Shown one piece after another: positions 44,849-55,962 of a stretch of 64,000 bases of DNA (positions are counted from its first letter, which is position 1; the number at the start of each line of letters is the position of its first letter). The translations under genes and the position numbers were made by a program. The notes beneath the pieces are model-generated. The model saw only the letters and a program-made list of their open reading frames with translations, had not been told where the DNA came from and ran no database searches. The stretch lies in the NCBI GenBank assembly GCA_037157565.1, contig JAZHRO010000046.1:13986501-14050500 (forward strand), in the 5' to 3' direction. This DNA comes from Thalassia testudinum. Taxonomy: Eukaryota > Streptophyta > Magnoliopsida > Alismatales > Hydrocharitaceae.

Positions 44849-45419
44849 CCTACTAATCTCTTTTGTGTCTCATTAACACTTTTTTCCTTCATTTTTCTTT
44901 TCCTTGATGTGGTCTAGAACTTTGGTTAATCCCTCAATTTCTTACTAATGATTATTTCTTTTTTTCTTTTTCTTTTTGTGGTCCTTTTTGGCATTTTGCT
45001 CTTTGCCTCATGTTTATATGGCCTCAAAATTTTCTTCCCTCCAATTTTTTGTTCTTTTTTACAATTTTCTATTTTTTTGGTATTTTTGGCATATGTGAAT
45101 TTTTTGTGAGAATCCTTCTGACTTTTCTTGATTTCTGTGTGTTTGTACTTTACCATCCCCTCATGCCTAAGTTTTGCAATGTCCTCATTATAAACGGAGG
45201 ATGTGAAATAGTGTTGGGTTTAGGGACTTAGAACAGGATTTACTGGGTGAGCGAATGGGTCGGGAATGACTAATTGTGGACGATTTCGAGCTCTGGCATG
45301 TGTACCAGAGGTGGGATCGACTGTTCTAAGGCTAAACTCAGGGTGCACTAGACGTGAATTACAGATGGATAATCAGATGGATCTTGGGTTTTTGGAATGA
45401 CAGGTTGCCTCCTGTTAAG
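44849..45419 (-). other. E6 3' non-coding domain, part 2
   Basis: This holds the second TSD copy of S1, an AT-rich stretch, and the internal polypurine box (45153-45168, ccatcccctcatgcct in plus reading). The motif ggaggcaacctg at 45425-45408 (minus), common after the coding part of Athila-like elements, marks the end of the ORF region. No ORF is supported. Confidence 0.55.
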
Positions 45420-47400
45420 TGCTAAATTCAACACCTTCAGCCAAGCAGGAAATGGTATGGAGAGGGAGTGGTCAAATCAACAGAGTTTTGTAGAACAAGA
45501 ACCTTGATCAAGACCCTGGTTGGTCTAACCAGCTGCTTGTTCAGATCAATAGGCTGATGATGCAGCCTAAACCCTATTAATCTAGTCGATTGATAAATGT
45601 AGATCAAGAGATGTGGGACCCACCATATGCTATGGGGCTCGGACGGATGTGGAAGTGTAAATTTGGGTTTTGGCTAAGTCAGATCAGCCTGGTCAGAGTA
45701 GGGATCCGTAAAATAATATGTGAATGATGCGGAAACCCTACAGGGGTGATCAGAGAATGATGGAGCATGGCCTTTAGTCTAATCAATGTTCGATACTCGG
45801 TATAGATGTGGAGTCGAATCATCTGCAATTGGCTCAATCAGAGGGGAATCAGAATATAAATTGAGTCTGGTTGCGGGTCGGGGTTGAAAACAGGTTTGAT
45901 TGGGTTTTGTATGTGCGGAAGAGGTGGCTTTAATGAGAATTGTGTATGAGGGCTCTTCTAGAAAGGAGTTATAGGTGGATTCATGTAGAGAGTCCTCATA
46001 GTAGCTTTAAAAGTCAAAAGTGAATTCCTGAAGAGTGTTTATAGGATGAGGGAAATCTGAGTCGAGAAAAGATTCGAACTCTGGGTTGCAGTCACTCTTG
46101 GCATTTTCTGGTTTTGATTCCTAAGGATAGAAAAGAAATGATTCCATCTCAGTGGAACCTGAACTTAAATCAGTGATTTCAGGAATTGGGACCTCAGAGT
46201 CGGAGTTGGAGAATGAATCATGTGAGCTGAGGTCGTAGATTGGCTCATTGTATTTAGGAGATAGAGGTTCTCCGAAATCATGGTCAGATTCGAAATCGTT
46301 GGAGATATTGCGAAAATCAAGTTTTGAATGAGATTCGAGATCATGGGTTCCACCACAAACTAAATCATATGATGTAGATGTAGCAGCCTAACCTGGGCCT
46401 AGCCTATATGTAAATTCTGAGCTCAAAAAGGTGTTCTTATTTGGTCTAGGCTCAAGTTCTAGGCTAGTAGGAAAGACCCAATCGAGACCCCACTCGTCCA
46501 ACTCCTTAGTTTCTACATCGTAGATTGGCGTGACTTCCGAAAAATTGATCTGTACCTCTGAGGATGTTGGAGAGGGATATTCATCAAATAGAGGCCCAGA
46601 ATCATACTCTTTATTGAAAATTTGATATTCGTCATACGGGGCCTCGTAATCTTCCCAATAAGTTTCAGATCCAGATTCTAAGCTGAGGATGTGGGTTGAA
46701 TTACTATAATCTAGGTCCAAATTACCTTCGAGGGTCACCTTATCAGCATAAAGGGTGGATTTATACCCTTGAGAGGTTCAGTTCTACTCTCATTATTGCA
46801 GGAGTCTTGGAATTCTATGCTTGGTGACCCAGCGTCTAGGGTTGGCTCAACATTGTGTTCTCCTACAATTGGAACTTCCCAACCTATTTCAAGATCAGGC
46901 ATGTTGTACTCCATCTGGGTTGGGAATCCACAACAACTTTGTGCCTCAAACCCGGGATTTGGGAAATCGGATTGATCCTCAATATTATTCCAAGATGGTT
47001 CATCATCTGTTCGGGGTGTGTACGGGTATCTCTGATTGACAACCTATTTTAATAATCTCATCATCTCTTCCCATTTTTCAAGATCATCTTGGTGTTGTTC
47101 CCATAGTGTAGGATTTGTCATGCATTGAAGGTATTCAAAGTTGTGCAACTTTTCTATCTCAATGTATCCTATTATGAGAATGTCTCGAGTTGATCCTTGT
47201 GTGGCTTCTATCAATAATACTTGGGCATAGTTTATGATCAAAGTTGTTGTTGTTAGTATACTAACCTGAATGTCTTCTACTGGTGTTGAGGTTTTATATT
47301 CAATTTCATAGAATTTAAGGGCATCCTGAATCATCCTATCTCTCATGGATCTCTATGATTCAGGTTTCTTGAATGGTAATCCTAAGTAACCAGGCTACAT
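45420..47400 (-). pseudogene. E6 aORF (acidic orphan protein)
   Basis: I do not recognise this protein. It is a long degenerate frame. The N-terminal part (47400-47044) has FKKPES, SMRDRMIQDALKFYEIEYKT and IQVSILTTTTLIINYAQVLL, homologous to E5. A TAG at 47046-47044 is followed in frame by sequence with DLEIGWEVPIVGEHNVEP (about 46900). After one frameshift near 46750 the acidic part MTLEGNLDLDYSN, then ESGSETYWEDYEAPYDEYQ, runs to a TAG at 46390-46388. It then continues with more stops to about 45450 as a D/E/S/P-rich sequence. No gag-pol motif is present. The region lies exactly between leader and 3' domain, so it is the only protein the element could have encoded. Confidence 0.6.
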
Positions 47401-47660
47401 ATTTGGATCAGGTGGTGGAATCAAGATGTAGAATCAGAATTCAGATCAAGATGTAGAATCAAGTTGTTAAGTGATTAGATCTGAATAGAGAGTCCCATTG
47501 AAAATCTATGTGTGTGCTCTAAAGAGAAGGGATGATGGACTTGATGTGTTTTTTACCCAATCAAGGCACCTAAAGATGTTTGGATGACTATAGAGGTTCG
47601 GGGCAGATGATACCCCTGGATCGAAAAGTCGTCCACCAGAGAATTACCTGGGTAGCCAGA
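47401..47660 (-). other. E6 leader, part 1
   Basis: This matches E5 11760-11990 and E4 180-290 (for example the gatgataccc block at 47607). It is interrupted by S3 at 47661 after ccaga and resumes at 59248. Confidence 0.65.
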
Positions 47661-48011
47661 TGTTGGAACCTTGTTCCACATCTTATTTTGGTGTTAACAA
47701 AATTATTATGGATTAATATTTGCCATTAAGTGTTTTTTAGATTTAGGTGAAGGAGCAAGCCAAACAAGAAATGATGGAGGCATGATGGTGAGAAGAAAAA
47801 GATCATGTCATGGAGGATGACAAGGATGTCTCAGGGAGAAGAAGATCATCTTCGACCTTTAGTTTCTCTAGTTTAGATTTTATATTTATAGATTGTATAT
47901 GCCTCTTAACAAAGAATCATAACTTAGATCGTAAAATCAAGTAGAGATAAATTAGGATTAATTTATATTGCAAACATTTTCAAAGTACGTAATGGATTAA
48001 AATGCTTAAAA

Positions 48012-48210
48012 CAGGTACTTGTAAGCAAGTATCGGTACTGTTCATCAGTACTGGTATTTGCAAGGCACAGGTTTGAGAATTCATCTCAAACTGTGAACAA
48101 CAAGTACTGGTACCAACCATGAGTACCGGTACATGTTGGCCATAGGTTGAAGCCTTTATTCTGGCCTGAACTCTACAAGTACTGGTACCCATGATGAGTA
48201 CCGATACAAG
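48012..48210. repeat. Palindromic TACTGGTACC-type array in S3
   Basis: Imperfect repeats of caagtactggtacc and gagtaccggtac occur at 48012-48060, 48101-48135 and 48176-48210, and beyond E7 at 58451-58487 and 58517-58545. Units are largely self-complementary around GTACCGGTAC or AGTACTGGTACC cores. E7 inserted within the array. Confidence 0.7.
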
Positions 48211-48222
48211 TAGGTTACTGTG

Positions 48223-50931
48223 TGTTCAGATCCGTTTTGTCCTGAGCCTTTTAAGACGTTTGGACTGTCGGTCAGACGTCTGGACACCTTCCCAGACGTT
48301 TGAAAATCAAAATTTTTGGGTACGAGCTTTGCGTCTGCGTGCAGGCTATGCGTAGATGATACTCTCATTTTCTCCCCTTCTTCTCTCTCCCCTCCTCCAG
48401 CAAACCCTAACACCCCATCCTTATAAAAACCCCCTTCCTCCTCTCTCGTTCTCCCCACTCCAGCCACTTCTTCCCTTCCTCTTCACCCCAGCGCGAGAGC
48501 TAGCGCGAGCGAGAGAGCGCAAGAGCAACGACGAGGAGGAACGGCGTGAGGAGAGTTAGAGTTGAGCTCGCGAGCTCGTATGGGAGCTCACCGGAGGGCG
48601 CACGGCCGAAGCAGTGCGTGCGGGAGGAGGAGTGTGTCAGGGAAGTCATCCCTGACACTACTGTAGCTGGAGTTGCAGGCGAGGAGGCGAGCCGCAGCCG
48701 CGCACGGCAGGAGTGAGCGGGAGTAGGTTCTGGTTCTGGGTTTTTCCTAGAATCAGACATTTGGAGTGATGTCCAAATAATGGTGCGGGCGTCTGGAGGC
48801 AGTTCCAGTTGTCTGAAGAGAGATCTCAGCGAAAATACATTCCCTTTGCGGATACGGCCATGCAGGAAGCTTTGTTACTACCCTTCGCATGGCTTTTTTG
48901 AGAAGATTTGGTCGTCGCGTGCAGAATTTGCTTTTGGAAGGCGCGCGACATGCCCTCCCAAGCATTTCAGACATCTGGGTGGCTTACTAGATGGCTGGAA
49001 GCACTTTCAGACGTCCGAAGAGGAGGTCGGATGTCTGGAGCTGGGTCCAGACGGTCCAGAAGAGTTCCTGGACATTTGAGATCGACACAGAGCTTGAGGT
49101 GCATTTCTGGACACTTTTAAGACATCTGGAAGTTGTTCCAGATGTCTAATTTGAGTCAGTAGCCTTGTTTTTGACCCATTTAGGGTCCGTTTGAGGTCCG
49201 TTTTACACAAATAAAATACCAATGTTTTCCTTGTGAGTTCCTCTACTTGTTAGAAGGCTTTCTATACTATTCTGGATGTTTCTTTGTGATAGTATACCAA
49301 TGTTAGAGTGGCTTCCCCTAAGTTAAATAAAATCCTGAATGCATGTGTGGAATGAATGATTAGAAACTAGGATATGGCCTGAATCCTAGGACAAGAAACA
49401 CTTAAAATGTCTGTATGAGTGTTTTGCAGTCTTGAATGAGTAGATAGAAACAACTGTCTGTTAATGAACAAGAGCTACCTGTGAAATATGAATTAACTGT
49501 GCTAGTGAAACAGTTGCATGTAATCTTACCTATTGTATACATTAAATACTAGAATACGAGCTGCATGTGTATAATCTGAGAATGGAAATGTGAATGATAG
49601 AAATACGAGCTGCATGTGTATAATCTAAGAACGGAAATGTGAATGATAAAAATACGAGCTGCATGTGTAGAACCTGGGAATGGGAATGGGAATGATGAAA
49701 CCTGGTATGGAATGACATGAGAAATATGAGCATGAACCCTACGGGGAATTAGGAGTAGAGCTCCTGGAAATAAATGGAATGGATCTAGAAAATGTGAGTG
49801 GGGAAGTGCGCTGGCCCTTGAGTACGGAGTACCAAGGAGAGTGACTGTCCCATGTTTAGTGTAGAGCGGAGCTAGCCACCCTTGGGTTGGGACCCGGGGT
49901 TAGGATTGGCCACTCTGCACCGACTTCTTGGCCCTCGTGTACATTGTATCGTGGAGAGCTACTAGTGTAGGGAGAGAGCTAGCCACCCCACGGGGCCCAG
50001 GGTTCAGCTTGCCACCCTACGCCAACTTGTTAAGCCTACTGGGCAAACCAGGGTAGTTAGGCGAGGGTGCGCGGACTGTGGAGGGGTGAGACCCCTGTTT
50101 GGTTCTTAGGGGCTAGACCCCTGTTACTGAGAGGGCTAGGCCCTATATTGTTCCGTGCTGTACTTGGGCGCACCCGTTAACGGAAATGACTGACCGCGTG
50201 CCAGTGTGGGGTAGCTACCCGTGCACTTATCGCACGTGCCGTAGCCACCGTTACGTCTGTTCGTGACCTTAGGGTGGTTGACTGGTGTAGGACCACCACG
50301 GGGGACTCTCCCGGTCATGAGAGCACCACGTGCGACTTGTACTCTTCGGAAAAGACTGCAATCAAGATCGTTCCCATGAGGAACATTCGAGATCAAGAAA
50401 GAGATCTGATAAATAAACCAATGGGTGAAAAGGGATAATTTGTGAAATAAAGTAATTGGAATAAACAACTACCTGTTCACTTTTACTGCTTTAGTTAGTT
50501 GGTTGCCACTCTACTCAGTGTTTGCTAACTTTGTGTACTCATAACCCTTTTCAGGTCCAGGTGTTGAGTAGCCCGAGTCTATGGCTGCAGAGGGTGCTGG
50601 GCCCAGTAGAGCCCAGTAGCAATAGCTTCTTTTGTTGTACTTCTTTTGTAGTAGTGAGTTCAGATTCTTGTACTTTACGTTCTGTACCTTTACTTTTTTT
50701 CACCTTTATGTTCCTATACCTTGTTATTGTAATATTGTTGTGGTGGTGATATGTACTGTAGCAGTTTTTGCTTTCTTTACTGTTGTACTCTTTTACTATT
50801 AGTTGCTTAGCATTGTGAATGTGGTTTACTTTCCTGCTTTTTGGTTGTTTTTGTTGGACGACTGGGTCTTGGGATCAGTCAAGTTGGTCCAGTCTCGGGT
50901 CTTGCAGGGATTCGGGAATCGGGTCGTAACA
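48223..50931 (+). repeat. E7 5' LTR (2.71 kb)
   Basis: Its edges are tgttcagatc and gggtcgtaaca. A TATA box (48422-48429, tataaaaa) is followed by a GC-rich stretch. It has GACGTC-type palindromes at 48275 and decayed forms (agacatctgg, agatgtct) to 49150. It holds a 49-bp tandem repeat at 49553-49700. About 48610-49000 is absent from the 3' LTR. The frames at 48356-49222 and 50136-50749 are not genes. Confidence 0.93.
49553..49700 (+). repeat. 49-bp tandem repeat, three copies
   Basis: Units start aatacgagctgcatgtgt at 49553, 49602 and 49651. The 3' LTR has the same array at 57033, 57082 and 57130. Confidence 0.9.
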
Positions 50932-50934
50932 AGA

Positions 50935-50951
50935 TAGTATTAGAGCAAGGT
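50935..50951 (+). promoter_or_regulatory. E7 primer-binding site, tRNA-iMet, degenerate
   Basis: tagtattagagcaaggt matches the complement of the initiator tRNA-Met 3' end (TGGTATCAGAGC...) at 14 of 17 positions; two differences are transitions. It lies 3 nt after the LTR. Confidence 0.8.
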
Positions 50952-51204
50952 CGTCCCAAGAAATGGACCAACTAGCTTGAGAATAACCAGTTCACGTGCA
51001 TGTAACTAGAGTAACCACCTCAACGTACCTTTTGACATCTGTTATGAGGATTCTTTTGCTGAATGTCCGTTAGAGTTGACGTCTCTTTGTTCTGTTTTTG
51101 CCGTCTCCATGCAGGAGATGCCTTGATGTGGAGTCCTTGAGGCAGGCCGCAGATACGGCCATGGATGAGGTCGGAGGGGCAGGCATGCTGAGCCCGACAT
51201 TTCA

Positions 51205-52261
51205 GTGGACCAGCCACTTCTTCCGGACGTTCAGACCCAGGACCTCACCCAGTTGATACGGGAGATTGTACGAGAGGAGCTCCACCCGCCTCCAAGAGTG
51301 CCTCTCCGTAGGGATGTGGAGGGGGAGTCCTCTGTGGGACCACGAGATCAACACAGCGTTGGACGTGGGGAAGGGGGTGGTCCTCCACCGCCCCCACCAC
51401 ACTCTGACAGTTCCGAGCAAGAGCCCTCCCTGCCTAGAGGAGTGCCCGTTTCCCAACTACAGCAACATTACGAGCTTTTCAGACAGTTCTGGAAGCTGAA
51501 GCCCCCCTCCTTTAATTTGGATGAGGACCCGACTGAGGCGGAGGACTGGCTCGAGCAGATCGAGAAGGTATTTGACACCCTTCGCCCCCCTACGGAGTGC
51601 CACATGGCCTTTGCCACCTACCAGCTGGAGAGCGTGGCACACAGGTGGTGGAGGGCGGTCAGAGGTCAGGAAAGGGCAGAGCCGACATGGGATCAGTTTG
51701 TGACCCTCTTCTGCAACCAGTACTTCCCGAAGACGTGACAGGATCAAAGGAGGCAGGAGTTCCACACTCTCCGCCAGGGAACGATGACTGTCAGCGCGTA
51801 TCGTACGCATTTTCTGGAGCTATCTTATTTTGCTGCGACAGCTGTGGCTATTGAGAAGGAGCGCCTGTGGAGTTTCATTGAGGGGCTCTGGCCTGCCATT
51901 CGGGGGTATGTCAAACCCCTGAAGCTACCCACATTCTCTAGAGTGGTGGAGGCAGCTATGACGTATGAGGAGACCAACCCGGTCACACGTGACACTGACA
52001 GCGGATGGAAGAGGCCCTACCAAGCCAGAGTACTCACAGGGCCGGCAAGAGAGTAGGCACGTGGTGCCCGCAGGAGAGCTGTCTCGCTTTGCAGGGCTGT
52101 CAGTGGCCTTTGGGGGCCCCCGATAGGGGCCAGCTGCCAGCACTGGACCCCCGTCCAGCTGTCAGCAGGGACCTACGGAGGGCGAGAGTCGAGTTCCCCT
52201 CTGCTACCAGTGTGGCCAGTCGGGTCACATCAGGAGGGACTGCCCATCTAGGGCCGGAGCG
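51205..52261 (+). pseudogene. gag: E7 gag
   Basis: The ATG at 51205 (MDQPLLPDVQ) opens a frame with a Pro/Gly-rich N-terminus, then FWKLKPPSFNLDEDPTEAED (about 51490), typical of chromovirus gag. WLEQIEKVFDTL and EFHTLRQGTMTVSAYRTHFL (about 51760) follow, after an in-frame TGA at 51736. A frameshift near 52015 leads to a classical CCHC zinc knuckle CYQCGQSGHIRRDC (52202-52243). It would package element RNA. Stops at 51736, 52054 and 52124 plus the frameshift make it a pseudogene. Confidence 0.9.
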
Positions 52262-52478
52262 TAGTAGATACTCCTCACACCGAGCGCTGGAGGTCGAGCA
52301 GGTGGCCGTGGTTTCTAGGCACATGGGGGAGGATAGCAATCACGAGGAGGGTACCGACCAGCAGCTACCCGCCTAACGCAGAGTGTAGCTGCTTCTTCAG
52401 CACCGAGAGCTGAGGGGTGTATCAACGCCCTGACACACAGTGACGCCAGAGCTTCATGTTCAGTGGTGGTAGGTATGG

Positions 52479-52832
52479 TTACAGTTTCCGGCAGACTAGT
52501 TTACGTACCTTTTTGACTTCGGCGCCACTCACTCCTTTGTTGCTACGAGTTTTGCTGTCAGTTTGGGACAGGACTATGTGTTGCTAGAGGATACGTTTGC
52601 GATCATAGGTTTTGGTGGTCAGTTGTTTGTAGCTGAGGAGGTCTACACAGACTGTGAGGTCAGTGTTGGGGGACACAGTCTCCTCGCTGACCTGATTGTG
52701 ATACTGATGGAGGACTTTGGCGTGATTCTGGGGATGGATTGGCTATCCGCTTACCACGCTTTGGTAGACTATTTTGAGAGGAAGATGGTCTTCTCCATAC
52801 TGGAGATGCCTTCTTTTGAGTTTCACGGATAG
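52479..52832 (+). pseudogene. pol: E7 protease
   Basis: The retropepsin motif reads LFDFGATHSFVA (52509-52545), where chromoviruses have D-S-G-A. The Ser is Phe (TCC to TTC, a C to T transition), so the active site is damaged although Asp remains. DFGVILGMDWLSAYHALVD (52710-52770) is the conserved flap/ILG region. A TAG at 52830 ends this stretch, and the frame continues into RT. Confidence 0.88.
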
Positions 52833-54362
52833 CCAGTGGATGGAGGCTTTAGGTGCATTTCTACACTTCGGGCAGTGAGACTTTTGGGCCAGGGGTGTGA
52901 GGGCTTTCTAGCTTGTGTAGTGGTAGAGCCCAGCCCCGTGGCAGACTTTCAGAGCATCCCGGTGGTCAGAGAGTACCCCGACATGTTTCCAGAGGAGCTG
53001 CCAGGACTATCGCCCAAGAGTGAGATCAAGTTTGAGATCTCACTAGTACCGGAAACCAGCCCCATTTCTACAGCACCTTACAGGATGGCACCACTTGAGC
53101 TGCGAGTGCTCAAGTCCCAGTTGCAGGACCTATTGGAGAAGGGATTTGTGAGGCCCAGTGTGTCCTCATGGGGAGCCTCGATGTTACTTGTGAAGAAGGA
53201 TGGTACCCTACGCCTTTGTGTGGACTACAGACAACTGAATAGGGTCACCATCAAGAACAGGTATCCGCTGTCAAGGATCAATGATTTGTTTGATCAATTG
53301 CGAGGTGCTACGGTGCTCTCCAAGATAGATTTGAGATCTGGCTACCACCAGTTGAGGATCAGGGAGACCGACGTCTCCAAGATAGCTTTCCGCACCCGGT
53401 ACAGACACTATGAGCTTTTGGTCATGCCATTTTGGCTGACCAAAGCCCCCACTGCTTTCATGGATTTGATGAATCAGGTGTTCAAACTATATCTGGATCA
53501 ATTTGTGGTGGTGTTTATTGATGATTTTCTCATTTACTCGCGAGATCAGGCGTAGCACGGACAACACTTGCAGATGGTTCTGGACAAGTTGAGATGACAT
53601 AGGCTGTATGCCAAATACAGCAAGTACGAGTTTTGGTTTAGGCAGGTGACCTTTTTAGGTCATGTGATTTCAAGGGATGGCTTGGCTGTGGACCCAACCA
53701 AGGTAGAGGCAGTGCTCAGGTGAGAGAGACCACGTATAGTGATAGAGATCCGCAGTTTCTTGGGACTGGTAGGTTATTATCAGCAATTTATCAGGGGTTT
53801 CTCACAGATTGCACGTCCTATGACTCAGTTGACCGAGAAAGACGTGCCCTTTTCTTGGACAGATGCTTGTGAGGCATGTTTTCAGGAGTTGAAGGAGAGG
53901 CTGACTTCGGCTCTTGTGCTTACCATCCCAGACAGCAGCAGTGGTTTCGTTGTCTACACGGATGCTTTGTTGCAGGGGTTAAGGGGTGTGCTCATGCAGC
54001 GGGGTCACGTTGTTGCTTACGCTTCGCGGCAACTAAAGCCCCATGAGCATGGCTACCCTACCCATGACTTAGAGTTGGCAGCTGTTGTCTTCGCACTGAA
54101 GACATGGAAGCACTACCTGTACAGTGAGACTTTTGAGATATTTACGGATCATAAGAGCCTCAGGTACTTGTTTGATCAGAAGGACCTTAACATGAGGCAG
54201 AGACATTGGTTAGAGCTCCTGAAGGACTATGACTGTAGCATCTCCTACCATCCGGGGAAGGCCAACGTGGTGGCTGATGCCTTGAGCCGGAAGGTGCCCA
54301 CCCACTTGGCCAGTTTACAGGCACAGAGTTGGAGACTTATGGGGGAGTTGGGCAGTTGGTGA
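52833..54362 (+). pseudogene. pol: E7 reverse transcriptase-RNase H
   Basis: In order: [20 protein letters not shown] (about 52978), PYRMAPLEL (about 53080), [11 protein letters not shown] (53210), [13 protein letters not shown] (53320), a changed [20 protein letters not shown] where MPFGL is usual, and the intact catalytic FIDDFLIYS (about 53515). Thumb and connection domains follow ([17 protein letters not shown]), then RNase H with [15 protein letters not shown] (53950), [16 protein letters not shown] and [11 protein letters not shown], ending [11 protein letters not shown] (54270). Stops at 53553, 53595, 53718 and 54360. One frame throughout. Confidence 0.93.
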
Positions 54363-55745
54363 CCCCTAGAGTTACAGGGGCCTTATGGGGCAGTGACAAT
54401 GACATGGCAGACAAGACCAGAGCTGATAGACCGCAACATCACAGGATAGATGATAGACACATACTTGCAGTCATTACAAGATAGAGTACTGTTAGGGGGA
54501 CTTGGAGACTTCTCCTTTACAGATGAGGTACTACATATGAGGGGACATTTGTGCATTCCCAGAGACGAGGAGTTGTTGAGAGAGCTCTTGACTGAGGCAC
54601 ACGGGTCCAAGTTCACCATACATCCCGGGAACACGAAGATGTACCATGATCTGAAACGTGACTTTTGGTGGAGAGGGATGAAGCAGGATGTACGTGAGTT
54701 CGTGCAGCAATGTTTGGTGTGTCAGCAGGTGAAGGCCGAGCATCAGAGGCCTGCAGGGCCGTTGCAGCCACTTCCTGTGCCAGAGTGGAAGTGGTAGAGC
54801 ATCACCATGGACTTGGTGGTGGGCTTGCCCGCTACCCAGCGAGGACACGATGCAGTCTGGGTGATTGCAGACAGATTGACGAAGACGACACGTTTCTTGC
54901 TGATCCAAGTCACCTTGGGACCAGCGCAGTTGGTAGAGAGGTATATTCGTGATGTGGTACGTCTGCACGGAGTTCCGTGTGAGATTGTATCCGACCGGGA
55001 TACTCGTTTTACGACCCAATTTTGGGCTGAGTTTCAGCAGGCCTTGGGGACACAGTTGAGGTTCAGTATGGCGTACCACCCCCAGACGGACGGACAGTCA
55101 GAGTGCACGATATAGACACTTGAGGACCTTTTACATGCCTGTGTACTGGACTGGAGGGGCTCTTGGGGGGAGCACTTGCCTCTGGTAGAGTTTGCATATA
55201 ATAACAGTTATCACTCGAGCATCGGCATGGCACCCTACAAGGCTCTGTACGGACGGAGGTGTACTACACCTTTGAGTTGGGTTGAGGTGGGGACCAAGTG
55301 GGAGGTTGGCCCCAGGCTGATCCGGCAGAGTCAGGAGGTGATTGAGCAGATTCATAGACGACTTCGCACTGTCAGGAGCAGACAGAAGAGTTATGCCGAT
55401 CGGAAGCACAGAGAGGTAAAGTTCAAGGTTGGGGATGACATCTTTCTTCGCGTTTCACCCATGAAGGGCCTGTAGTGGTTTGGGGTGAAAGGGAAGCTTG
55501 CGCTGAGGTTTGTGGGGCCCTTTGAGGTCCTAGAGAGGGTAGGACCCGTTGCTTACAGGCTTGCCCTTACTCCCCAGCTTTCTGCTGTGCACGATGTGTT
55601 CCACGTGTCCAACCTCAAGAAGTACGTCGCCGATCCCAGTCACGTTCTAAGCCACAAGAGTGTCGAGGTGGGTGATGAATTGACCTACCCCCAGCGACCA
55701 GTGCAGATACTAGACAGAGTCATCCAGAGTTTGAGACGGAAGTAG
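54363..55745 (+). pseudogene. pol: E7 integrase
   Basis: The zinc-binding region has H in HPGNTKMY (about 54612) and the CC pair in QQCLVCQQVK (54705). The catalytic core has D in ITMDLVVGLP (54804), D in SDRDTRFT (54988) and E in GQSECTI (55097). The C-terminal region includes SYHSSIGMAPYKALYGRRC, FKVGDDIFLRVSPMKG, FVGPFEVLERVGPVAYRLAL and AVHDVFHVSNLKKYV (55590). Stops at 54447, 54795, 55113, 55473 and 55743. All three acidic core residues are still present. Confidence 0.93.
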
Positions 55746-55880
55746 GTACCCCTGGTGAAGGTCTTGTGGAGGAGCCAGAGGTACGAGGAGGCTACCAGGG
55801 AGCCTGAGGTGGTGATGCGAGAGCAGTACCTGGAGCTTTTTAAGGGTATGTCTTTTCGGACCGGCTTCGGTCCTCTTTAA
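55746..55880 (+). pseudogene. E7 chromodomain remnant
   Basis: In frame after the last integrase stop: VPLVKVLWRSQRYEEATREP ends where Tekay chromodomains have a conserved Trp (ATWE); here it is Arg. This short domain would bind histone marks and guide insertion. It ends with TGFGPL and a TAA at 55878. Confidence 0.75.
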
Positions 55881-55962
55881 GTTTGTTATGAGTATATATT
55901 TCTTTTCCGCACCCTAGCTAGCTCAAGTTTCGGGGATGAAACTTCCTTTAAGTTTGTTATGA
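55881..55962 (+). other. E7 3' untranslated end and PPT region
   Basis: It contains tttcggggatgaaac (55928-55942), a sequence typical of chromovirus ends, but no clean purine tract is left before the LTR edge (ttgttatga). The PPT seems decayed. Confidence 0.5.

Noticed and set aside
51205..52376. Alternative overlapping frames on both strands of E7 gag
   Set aside because: Shadows of the gag frame; only one frame shows the gag core and zinc knuckle.
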